Shown: positions 1-20,587 of the stretch, piece after piece
Position numbering within the stretch: the first letter of the stretch is position 1
Layout of the letters: each line of letters begins with the position of its first letter
Source: Glandiceps talaboti
Taxonomy: Eukaryota > Hemichordata > Enteropneusta > Spengelidae
Direction: 5' to 3'
Length of the DNA stretch: 63,000 nt
NCBI RefSeq assembly: GCF_964340395.1
Contig: NC_135556.1
Coordinates: 19,515,642 to 19,578,641 of the forward strand
Notes under the pieces: generated by a model
Seen by the model: only the letters and a program-made list of their open reading frames with translations
What the model was told of the DNA's origin: nothing
Databases searched by the model: none
Program-made: the position numbers and the translations under genes

Positions 1-471
1 TATATGGCAGTAAAAGTTGTGTTTGGCACCGAAACTGTCTTATTTGGCATAAAACTGTTGTGAATAAAAACAAACAGCCATGCAAGTCAACACTTGAATC
101 TGACTTTACACTCATCAGTACCCTTTTGGAATTTTTTTGTTGACCAGATGATAAAATTAGAAATATAGTTTAAATTTTAAGTGTGTAATGTATTTTGAGA
201 GTAAATGCTGTAGATTTTGCTTTCCTCTCTGACAGTGAGACTTTAGAAGTTGTGTACTTATAACCACACAGTCACTGAAACTTTGCATACAGACTACAAC
301 CCAGCCTTGATATTTGATTGTTTTGGTTGTAGTTTTAGTTTCAATTGCTAGTTTTGTCTGTTACCATTCCTCATTGACCGTATTGAGCCATTTTTTCAAT
401 AAAGAAATGGTAGATGAAAATTACCCTGTAGTGGTGGTTGTTATTTGGTATACATGTAGTGATATTTGTCC

Positions 472-676
472 ATGTGTCTGAAAGCGTCTGTCTGTGTGTG
501 TGTGTGTGTGTGTGTGCATGTATTTCCATGTATATTTATTAGCAATAGAGAAAAATACACAACCAAGTACATGTGTCTGAAAGCGTCTGTTTGTCTGTGT
601 GTGTGTGTGTGTGTGCATGTATTTCTATGTATATTTATTAGCAATAGAGAAAAATACACAACAACCAAGTACATGT
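472..676. repeat. Tandem duplication containing TG microsatellites
   Basis: Two adjacent copies of about 100 bp. Each has the order TGTCTGAAAGCGTCTG, then (TG)n, then GCATGTATTTC, then a shared stretch ending near AAATACACAACCAAGTACATG. The copies differ by a few substitutions and in TG-run length (about 493-516 and 597-614). Open frames across this block come only from the low-complexity repeat. The rest of 1-734 holds nothing I can identify. Confidence 0.85.
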
Positions 677-734
677 GTAAATTAGATCACGGAAAGGTCT
701 TCTCACTGCTACTAGTATGACATGACAGTATAAC

Positions 735-1741
735 CCTTTAGAGCCTGACACCCTATATTTAGGGTGTAATTACATAGAGTTACAGAAACCAAGTCATTAA
801 AGCCTGATACCCTATATTTAGGATGTAATTACATAGTTACAGAAAGCAAGTCATTAAAGTCTGATACCCTATATTTAGGGTGTAATTACATAGAGTTACA
901 GAAACCAAGTCATTAAAGCCTGATACCCTATATTTAGGGTGTAATTACATAGAGTTACACAAACCAAGTCATTAAAGCCTGACACCCTATAGTTGGGGTG
1001 TAATTACATAGAGTTACAGAAACCAAGTCATTAAAGCCTGGTACCCTATATATAGGGTGTAATTAGATAGAGTTACAGAAACCAAGTCATTAAAGCCTGA
1101 CACCCTATAGTTGGGGTGTAATTACATAGAGTTACACAAACCAAGTCATTAAAGCCTGATACCCTATATATAGGGTGTAATTACATAGAGTTACAGAAAC
1201 CAAGTCATTAAAGCCTGACACCCTATAGTTGGGGTGTAATTACATAGAGTTACACAAACCAAGTCATTAAAGCCTGATACCCTATATATAGGGTGTAATT
1301 ACATAGAGTTACACAAACCAAGTCATTAAAGCCTGATACCCTATACATAGGGTGTGATTACATAGAGTTACAGAAACCAAGTCATTAAAGCCTGATGCCC
1401 TATATTTAGGGTGTAATTACATAGAGTTACACAAACCAAGTCATTAAAGCCTGATACCCTATATTTAGGGTGTAATTACATAGAGTTACACAAACCAAGT
1501 CATTAAAGCCTGATACCCTATATTTAGGGTGTAATTACATAGAGTTACACAAACCAAGTCATTAAAGCCTGATACCCTATATTTAGGGTGTAATTACATA
1601 GAGTTACACAAACCAAGTCATTAAAGCCTGACACCCTATAGTTGGGGTGTAATTACATAGAGTTACACAAACCAAGTCATTAAAGCCTGACACCCTATAT
1701 ATAGGGTGTAATTACATAGAGTTACAGAAACCAAGTCATTA
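735..1741. repeat. 59-bp satellite, about 17 copies, with an internal palindrome
   Basis: About 17 head-to-tail copies of a 59-bp unit that starts near GCCTGATACCCTATA and ends near AAGTCATTAAA. Each unit holds a palindrome. In some units it is the perfect ACCCTATATATAGGGT; in others it is CACCCTATAGTTGGGGTG or a TATTTA-centred form. Variant units alternate in blocks, which suggests higher-order amplification. The array begins after ATAACCCTTTAGAG and ends at about 1741. Confidence 0.93.
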
Positions 1742-2638
1742 CATATAAATGGATAAAGAACACAAAAGTAGTCGACAGCAAAGCTTTGAACATTTTCAAT
1801 ATTTAAAATTTTGTTATGATTTCTGTACCCTTCATATGTAGTCTGTTCATGTCAATGATTATTTCAGTATTTTCTGCAAATTGTAACTTTAAGTTGATGT
1901 TTACCTTGTGTCAAAATAGAGTCACATTCAGGGTTACATGTACATCTTGGTTTGTGTACTCAAATGAAAAAATATTAAATCAGCATAACCGCCAATAAGT
2001 AACATTGTAAAGTTTAGTTATCTTTCTCCAAGGTTGGTCACACAAAATACATGCATACATAAACAGTTACAACAACACTGTCAGAGTAAAATAAATAAAT
2101 AACTATATTGAAGGACAGTCAGTCTATATATCTAATTTACAAATAAAACCAGTCAAGTTGAAATAAGACATTGTCTGGTGCATCAAAAACTTGCCAACAT
2201 TACTACATTAATTTTCATTGTTTGAGCTACCATTCTCAGCAGATAGAATTAGCTCACACAAGTCTTCATAGTACACACAACACCCCTCTGCCTCCCCCCC
2301 CCCCCCCCCACACACACACACATTTATTTCTGAGTGATTGGTCGATTACATTTGTAAATATATGTTTTTGATAAATTTTGATCCAGATGAAGGTCAGGAT
2401 CAAATCTGAAGATAATAACCAAAAGGCCATGCCTCATAACGTATGGGTAGATACTTTAATGAAGTGCCCATGTCTTTTTGTTCCTGAGCTACTGTTCAAG
2501 TGGAATTATACACCAAATATGGCTACCATTCATTAAGAAGTGATGTAAACTGCCAAATGATGCATTTTGTCTATGTCCCTTGTTCTGTATCAACTTTGTA
2601 CAAGTGTTGAAAATTATCCTCTTCAAATATTACTTTAG
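1742..2638. other. Non-coding stretch with part of a dispersed repeat
   Basis: No supported gene. A poly-C run followed by CA repeats lies near 2296-2321. The part from about 2380 to 2630 resembles blocks near 32.8 kb, 33.3 kb and 47.2 kb (shared elements: GGTAGA-ACTT-AATG, GAGCTACTG, ACACCAAATATGGC, ACCATTC), so it is probably an old interspersed repeat. Confidence 0.6.
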
Positions 2639-2830
2639 GTCGAGGCACTAGGAGTTCTCACTTTGTTTCCCAGAATGCCTTGGCAGTGTACAGCAGACCT
2701 CGTTGAAGTCAGATTTGCCAATGTTTCTAACTCTACTTCAGAGAGGTTGCACGATGCAGGCTTGGTGAAAATGAATGACATTCATCAGTCATTACATAAA
2801 CACCAAGGTGCACTTTTTTGGGTTCCCTAA
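2639..2830 (+). CDS. Possible terminal exon of an unidentified gene
   Basis: An open frame of 63 codons plus TAA follows a good acceptor (TCCTCTTCAAATATTACTTTAG). The frame reads VEALGVLTLFPRMPW and continues to end HQGALFWVP. Residue composition looks protein-like, but I do not recognise a family and see no partner exon to the left within the window. It could be the last exon of a gene lying mostly outside the window, or a chance open frame beside a repeat. Confidence 0.22.
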   Translation, partial: VEALGVLTLFPRMPWQCTADLVEVRFANVSNSTSERLHDAGLVKMNDIHQSLHKHQGALFWVP

Positions 2831-3365
2831 AAAGAAATCCAGCTATAATAAAATCAACCTCGCCTCTATTACTCTCTTTTAAGATGTCAAGAAAGCCGAC
2901 ACCTGAGAATATAGGATAAACAAAGATACTTGCATAGTGTTTGTTTTGGGTTATTTAGTAAATATGACTAAATTTGAACAAGTTTCTGAGTTAGCCTGTC
3001 CGACAGTGTGCTAAAAGTACCTGCTAACAACAAGTTCCACTCATCAATGCTTGTCCGTTGCTCATTGTACGTTGGTGTGGCCATACAGAATTCTTTCATT
3101 TGAAACATCTGCCAACAAATTGCACACTGTGACACATTTGAAGTTCAGCTTCAAACACACATTTTTACAGGGATATCTGGTTCTCAGTCAGTTGATAACA
3201 TTAAGAAAGGTTGAAAAGTCAAAGCATGGTTTAGAAGTTTATTTTGGGTAGATTCAACTGACACTTGTTCTCAGTTAGACTCTTACAGTCCTCGGAGCTT
3301 TGCATCGCTAAATCTTGGGTTGTTTTGTATGTACTGATATCTACTCCATACTTGTACTTGAATAC

Positions 3366-3493
3366 CCTTGTACTGTGCGCCCTCATCTATCACACAGGGC
3401 TAACCTTTCGTTGAAATGTTAAGGACGGCGCTCGGTGTTAACGCGAAGCATTGCCTTAGCCCTATGTGATAGATGAGGGCGCACAGCACAAGG
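3366..3493. mobile_element. 128-bp fold-back MITE with ATAC target duplications
   Basis: The ends are near-perfect inverted repeats of about 38 bp beginning CCTTGTACTGTGCGCCC on the left. The right arm, read in reverse complement, begins CCTTGTGCTGTGCGCCC and matches except at two positions, up to GGGCTAA. The internal loop is about 50 bp. The element is flanked on both sides by ATAC (3362-3365 and 3494-3497), consistent with a 4-bp target-site duplication. There is no coding capacity. The superfamily cannot be assigned from this copy. Confidence 0.8.
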
Positions 3494-3681
3494 ATACAGA
3501 CTGTAAATTGCCACTAATATCTGATACAATAACAACTGTGGAAATTTTGCAGGTAGAAGGATTTTAATTGTAGACGTTGCAGGTAGGTTGACTTTCATTG
3601 AAACTATGTTGCAAAATATCTCTGCTCTCAAAGCACAGTAATGAAATGATGACAAGACACTGACATCTTCCTACAGAGTGG

Positions 3682-3687
3682 TTTATT
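3682..3687 (-). terminator. UBE2K polyadenylation signal
   Basis: TTTATT on the plus strand is AATAAA on the minus strand, about 340 bp downstream of the UBE2K stop codon. It implies a 3' UTR of about 4024 down to 3660. It is the first canonical hexamer I noticed after the stop. Confidence 0.55.
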
Positions 3688-4024
3688 TACAATCAATATC
3701 AATCGTCACTTCATTACATACAATTAAACTTCAGAAGCCAATTATTGAAAAAAAGAAGAAAAAAAAGAAAAATAGTTCCTTCCACTTTTAAAAATATGGT
3801 GTACTGATAATAAAGTACACAGATGATGACAAAAAGTATACTGTCTCCGATCTATTTTACAATATCTAAACAGATTGTCATCATTGGCGTTTATACTTGG
3901 AGCTGAGTTCAATGTGAATGAGCAATTCTAGTATACTGACTATCGTAGTAAAGATAGGGGCATGATTCCATCTTGTCTATGTACACATAAAGGCTGGGCT
4001 ATACAGTCAATGAAATGGTCATCT

Positions 4025-8117
<4,093 letters not shown>

Positions 8118-8570
8118 GACTATTAATTTTCTTCCGTTCAACTACACACTATTTCAAAGTTTTCTGTTCCGTCTCACATTCACAACTTTCGTCAACCCTG
8201 AATATCAGACAACGCATGCGTATAAGTAGAAAGGGTTTTCAATATAGGTGGCGCTCTAACCCTCGATCGAACTGTATGTACATACTATCAAAATGATTTT
8301 TCTTCGGTATCCCTGAAAGCTGTATCTAAAATAAAATTTGATAATTTTTCTTGATGCTTCCATAACTATATCTAGGTAAGTCAACTATTACGTTACAAAT
8401 ATCAGTTATTTTTGTTGAATAAAATTATCCGAGTGAGCAAGGCTGAAAGTACACGCATGCTCATGCAGCAGGGTCAAACGACTGAGAGGTCATTCTCAAG
8501 CAAATTTACAAAGTGGACACAGTCGCGCAATCTGGAGGCAACTGAAGTCAAACTTAAAACAGCTGCAAAA
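8118..8570. promoter_or_regulatory. Divergent UBE2K/PRPS promoter
   Basis: The 453 bp between the UBE2K ATG (minus, 8117) and the PRPS ATG (plus, 8571) must hold both promoters and 5' UTRs. The perfect palindrome ACGCATGCGT lies at 8212-8221 and resembles the NRF-1 core found in many housekeeping bidirectional promoters. Further GCATGC occurs near 8455. No clear TATA box fixes a start. A donor-like AGGTAAGT at 8375-8381 could end a 5' UTR exon. Function is inferred from position and motif only. Confidence 0.6.
8457..8570 (+). other. In-frame 38-codon N-terminal extension of PRPS
   Basis: The frame of PRPS exon 1 stays open upstream of the conserved start, with ATGs at 8457 and 8463. An isoform starting there would add 38 residues beginning [17 protein letters not shown], with few acidic and several basic or hydroxylated residues. 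Neither upstream ATG has a purine at -3, while the ATG at 8571 does. This may be only a 5' UTR that happens to be open. Confidence 0.35.
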
Positions 8571-15253
<6,683 letters not shown>

Positions 15254-16212
15254 GACATGTCAAGCAGCTAACATATCTCATTATAACCTTCATATAAAGG
15301 AAAAGTCACCAATAAATACCAGTCACCTCACTCTCTCCATCCTGTACAAACCCACCCCCACGGAAAGTACCCCCTCGTTGTCAGAATTGAGAAAAGGTTT
15401 CTCTGTGGGTAGATTTTACCATATTTGCTGGCTATACAGAGTACTGCAGTTTGTTGCAACATCAGACAATCTGATATACAAATGTTCATTTCTGTATTCT
15501 AAAATTAAAAGAGTTTAACGTTTTGTCCCCACGAAAATTCCTAGATCCAAATATTCCATTCTCAGATGAATTTGTCATCAGTAAATTCTAAAAATGTATT
15601 AGACAAAATTCTAGCAATTACAAACACATGAATTATCAGTATTTTTCATCAGTCTTGGATTGAAAGAAGCTTGATTGGCTTTGATCATATTTGTTTCTAT
15701 GGCAACTAGATATTTTTATGATCACATTTGTTTCTATGGTGACTAGATATTTTTATGAACATTTAAAATCTAACATTCGTGATAAAAACTAATTTGTGAA
15801 TCTTTCCGTGTTGACCTTTCTTAGTTTGGAATTTATTTATTTCTACATTCCTTGAGTGGTAAAACTTACAAAATGTAAGACATTGGTTTGTTCAACTATG
15901 AACTTTCTAGTAACGGTTTTTTATAACCAAGGGTTTTTTTTCAATGGCAACTATTATAAAAAGTAAAGTTTATAGTGTGTAGAGTTGTGTAAAAGCTGAA
16001 CAAAATGCAACGACACTGCATAGAAAACAGCACAACACAGATTTGGACTATTTATGGCAATTTGAACTCAAGATGAAGAATTTTCTGTTACGTATGTTAA
16101 CATGTCCATCAGAGTTTATTTTTAAGGCTTTCATGTATTCAGGGTTTACAAAAAGATTATATTTTTACGTTTGACAATTACAAGATAAATTGCTTACCTG
16201 TTTATACGATGC

Positions 16213-16284
16213 TAGACTGTAAGATACGTCGTGTTGTTGAGCCCAGTCAGGTGGTAGTGATAACATGGTCGTATCTTACAGACT
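16213..16284. repeat. Inverted repeat with 16-bp arms
   Basis: TAGACTGTAAGATACG (16213-16228) pairs with CGTATCTTACAGACTA (16269-16284) with one mismatch across a 40-bp loop. Probably a small fold-back element. Confidence 0.65.
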
Positions 16285-16374
16285 AATACAGTGCCCATAA
16301 TAATGAGATAGTGTGTTTGCTCTGTAGATTGTGTGGGTAACAACATGGTTTCCTCTCCATGCTTTAGACACACA

Positions 16375-16445
16375 TGAGAATAAGTCAACGTTCTTGTTCT
16401 ATTTTGACCCTCAAATGTGAAGTGAAATGCTATTGCAGGTAACAA
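16375..16445. repeat. Dispersed repeat copy A (partner at about 25925)
   Basis: AATAAGTCAACGTTCTTG, TATTTTGACCCTC and TATTGCAGGTAAC recur in the same order and spacing at 25925-26005, where they read AATAAGTCGACCTTCTTG, TGTTTTGACCCTC and TATTGCAGGTACT. No coding sequence. Confidence 0.65.
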
Positions 16446-18342
16446 GAATTACAGCAACTACACTTAGTCTAGTAAAAGCCATTAAGACCAAGGGTATCTG
16501 CTGCAGTCGACAATAATCCTGAAAACTGTGGTTACTTTGTGATGAACTGAAATTTGTTAACATCTACAGAGCAAATGCTACTCTCTTGTCAGTGTTGTAT
16601 CATGTAATGAATAATGTCTTTACACCAACTGTATTTTATTGCTAGGAGATTTAGAGGAATGTGTAATATTTTGCACCGAATTACTATATTAATGTCATGT
16701 AAAACTTGTAACACCAACTTTCCAGTTATTTATTCTGAGCCCAAATCATTGTTTTTTGTCATTCAGTGTGCATCCTAAGTTTATCATAGTTAACTAGAGT
16801 ATTACTTTTCATCACTAAATTTGAAAGCCTTGATCGAAAGATTTTTCTTTTCCTAAATATTACACTTTGCAAGATTCCTTACCTTCATTAAGTAACTGCC
16901 ACATCACTGACTAGTCTTCATCTTTCTATTTTGGTCTGTTGTAAGCCCAAAAGGGCATTGCCTTGGAAGGAATACATGATTGGGTCCTGTCTGTCTATCC
17001 TGTGCATCCAACCGTCCATACCATCTTTGACATAAGTATGTAAATTTCATTCAAACTTAGCACAAAGGTGTCATTCAAATATTGCACACAAAGATAAGAC
17101 ATCATTCAAACATTTAAAGATGACACGCAAATGAGAGGTGATATATGTGATGTTATCTGGCATTATAAACATCCCAACTATTTCAAGTATCTCAGTTTTT
17201 AAAGAAAACAAAAAAAAACATTTCATTCAGTGTCATCGTCCATTTTATCGAAGGTAATCCTCATTTTTTTGATATTACATCAATTAAAGGTGAAAGGTCA
17301 AATTTTAAACTCAAACCTTTATCCCTATGTATATATCACAGGACCTGTGCCATAGAAAAATACTGATGGTAATCTCTTGGATGGACTTTATTATGACGGA
17401 CCTCTTAGATCATGTTCAAAGTGTTTCGACCAACCCCAAATTACTGAAAACAACTGAAGCTTTTGTCGTATTTTTTTTTTTTTTTTCTTTGAGCACCACA
17501 GTCACACCACAATCATGGAGCTGTTTGCAGATTTTATGTATATTTACATAAATATTTATGTTACAAAGAATCCTAGTGCCTTGGACAACAAATTGAATCT
17601 AATATGATACTTTGGCCATATATAGAAACATTAAATGCACTTTATCATGGTCTCAGGTTGTCAAGGAAACTGGATGGAGTGGCAGCTTACAATTCAAGAT
17701 CCAATTTACACTATTTTATTGAAATGCCCAGAATGGTACCCAAAACTGTCAATTTCCAACTGCCGTAGCTATTTCACTTTGTTACATTTGTATGGCTATC
17801 AACTATATTTCTCCAAATATAAGAACACTTGATATTGATGGCATTATTTTGTGGAGTTTTTGTGTTTAAAGGGGAGCAAAGATGAAGAATTCATTTTAGC
17901 TGCATTTCTTACGTTAATAATGTCCAGAAAGTCGTATTTTTATCAACATTGCATTGAGCACAATTTCCAGAGTAGAGGTATGAAAATTGGCAAATCTGGC
18001 TCAGAAGTGATGTACTGAACTGGACGTCCAGTTCTTGAGAGGTATTATGGGTAATAAAGTGTGCTAGGAGCTTCTTTTTTGTTCTCACAACTAGCTTCAC
18101 CTTTACTCTCCTTTAAGAATAATTAAGTATGTTCAACTGTAAGTTTAACTTTGTTGCTATAATCCTTTTATTTTCTCCCTTTTTTGTGAAAATAAAGTAT
18201 TTTGTAAAAAGACGATAGATGGTACTTATTCTGTCTGTTATGTGGTGTTACTTATTAGTCAGTATTCTCAACTGCAGGACACCTTGGTGTTGATATCATG
18301 TTCATCAAAGCCTTTGTAAACCAATCTTGTCATATGTAGTGA

Positions 18343-18790
18343 ATGTTAGTATTGACATCATCACTGGGTACAGTGTCCTCACTGTTCATGTACATTTATT
18401 GTCACCACCAGTGGCTATACTGCCCTCTCAGTTCATTTAGTATTATTGTCGTCACCGCCGAGTGCAGTGCCCTCTGCTCATTTACATTTATTGTCATCAC
18501 CACTGGGTACACTGCCCTCTCAGTTCATTTAGTATTATTGTCGGCAGTGCCCTCTGCTCATTTACATTTATTGTCATCACCACTGGCTACGCTGCCCTCT
18601 CAGTTCATTTAGTAGTATTGCTATCACCGCCGAGTGCAGTGCCCTCTGCTCATTTATATTTATTGTCATCACCACTGGGTACAGTGCCCTCTATGTTCAT
18701 TTTGTGTTATTGTCATCACCACTAAGTACAGTGTCCTCTGCTCATTTACATTTATTGCCATCACCAAAGTGCAGTGCCCTCTCTGTTCCT
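18343..18790. repeat. Degenerate minisatellite
   Basis: About five to six irregular copies of a roughly 80-110 bp unit contain ATTTATTGTCATCACCAC, a GTACA/GTGCA-GTGCCCTCT segment and GTTCATTTAGTATTATTG. Overlapping open frames in this block follow from the repeat and are not genes. Confidence 0.85.
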
Positions 18791-20290
18791 GTCCTTTCCT
18801 ATCTCTCTCACACACTTATTATCTTGTAATCCCATAAATTGTGGTTTGATACAGAGATGTAGGATTCCTTACATCATGATCACTTATATCAAATGCAACG
18901 AAACGTGACAATGAAAAAACAAATCATTCAAGACAGACATTTCATGAGTTACTATTTTATTACTTGGTCAGTAGCAAAATATGAAATACAAAGGCATATA
19001 AAAGGTATGAAGTTATTATAAAAGGTTACATTATACAATAAATATATATGAATAAGTACGATGGGGGGTCTGATAATACAAATTGAAAATACAATCAACA
19101 GCAGACATACCATGATCCTGATAGAGGGCGCCCTATTCAAGTGTCAATATATGTGACCACATAACTTCAAATGCATCATTACACAGTGATACTGATACAG
19201 GGCTACAAATGAGTCGTAAATAGCCCAGGACACAGTAACATCGGTTTCTATAACAATTTCAAACATGATTGGAAATTAACAAAATGACTATTTTCGTACA
19301 GTTACTGTCCATTACGGTTACCATGGCACCAATAACAATCTTCCAAATTAAGATGGAGATATATTTTATTGCCTGCATTTCTGTGGTATTATCTTATTAT
19401 TATACTTATATATCTCCAAAATGTTGAGCTTACGATAACACAATATATATTTGACTCCAAAAAAGAAAACAGGACATACGATCATAAATCAAGTGTATAA
19501 AACAATGCAATGGAATAATGTCTAGTCTATTTTCCAAAGAATCAATATAAGTAAAGTATCTTTCTTATTTTAAAGTTATTTGCCACTTTGCTGCAAAGTG
19601 TAATCACGTAATAGGTACATAGATGGGATATCAGTCATTATCGTACACATACAAAATGTAGTATCGCTTCAAATGTAATTCACTGGCGCATCGAACCCGT
19701 GCAATAATTTTCTATATCATGCCCTGGCACACTTTGCCCAAATATGGCAAGTGGTGCACTTGTCAATATCCATTCATTTAGTGATTCAGTTTTGATTTGT
19801 TCTCATATGATAAAATAAAGTATTAATAAAGTATTATATTAATTATTGTATTAATAAAGTATTATATTACGCCCAGATATGGGGTTTAAACTTTTATTTA
19901 GTCAACAGCTGATATCCCATCCTTGTAATCAAAAAGAAACTAAGCTCAACTCGGAATAAAGAAATAACTGATAAAGTTTATAGCACCTTTAAAAGGGACG
20001 GATACCTTGTAAATTCACATTGTTTGTTAAAAAACTTGGGATGATAAATGAAATAAAATGCATCAGTGTTATTCACTTTCACTACAGAGTTAGCACTGAT
20101 CCAAACTATGGCAGCAGTGAGACTTACAATAACAATGATAACATACATACCTTAGTATTTAAATTAGTAACAGAAGCAATTGACAATATGCTCAAAACAG
20201 AAATTGCCTTGCATTGTTTCTGCCTTACTAGCTGACTCTGAACTGATGAGTGAGGGTGAATGAAAGAACACAATTTATAACATTTGACAT
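18791..20290. other. Intergenic stretch
   Basis: AT-rich DNA between PRPS and the minus-strand secreted-protein gene. A small duplication of ATTAATAAAGTATTATATTA lies near 19821-19870. No supported gene. Confidence 0.6.
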
Positions 20291-20297
20291 TAAAGCT

Positions 20298-20303
20298 TTT
20301 ATT
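20298..20303 (-). terminator. Likely polyadenylation signal of the secreted-protein gene
   Basis: TTTATT on the plus strand is AATAAA on the minus strand, about 285 bp past the TAG stop at 20588-20590. Confidence 0.45.
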
Positions 20304-20587
20304 AAATTAGAGAGAATTCACAAAGTATCCTTTCCCATTTAATTTTAAAAGCAAGTTTAATAAATTTCAAAATATACTAAGCACCATTTATGTAAGTAAA
20401 ATAATTATTGTGATGTCATTATCACTTTTATCGCAGGAATGATGATATCAGTTACTTGTTGCCAAGGGATGCAGTTTAACAACTATCTGATGGTTGTCAT
20501 GACAACATCAGTACTGTACATTTGCAAAGACTGGACATACTAGTCTATGCAAATACCCTTGTTAGTTCTTTTCATCTCAGAGCTGGA

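Larger units (their letters stand above)
15254..18215 (+). other. PRPS 3' UTR candidate region
   Basis: No further coding sequence follows the PRPS stop. AATAAA occurs at 15311-15316 (short 3' UTR) and again at 18191-18196 just before TATTTTGTAAAAAG (long 3' UTR of about 2.9 kb). Both can be used. Inside are a roughly 48-bp duplication near 15668-15760 (TTGTTTCTATGGCAACTAG and TTGTTTCTATGGTGACTAG), a hairpin near 16213-16284 and a repeat copy near 16375-16445, which argues that part of this stretch is intergenic or repeat-invaded. Confidence 0.45.

Noticed and set aside
735-1741. CRISPR-like direct repeats
   Set aside because: Units are contiguous with no unique spacers, in a eukaryotic genome; this is a satellite.
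18343-18837. Overlapping frames of 67-89 codons
   Set aside because: They lie in a degenerate minisatellite and have no conserved features.
19681-19720. Minus-strand GGGTTCGATGC resembling a tRNA B box
   Set aside because: No matching A box, anticodon arm or acceptor stem found around it.
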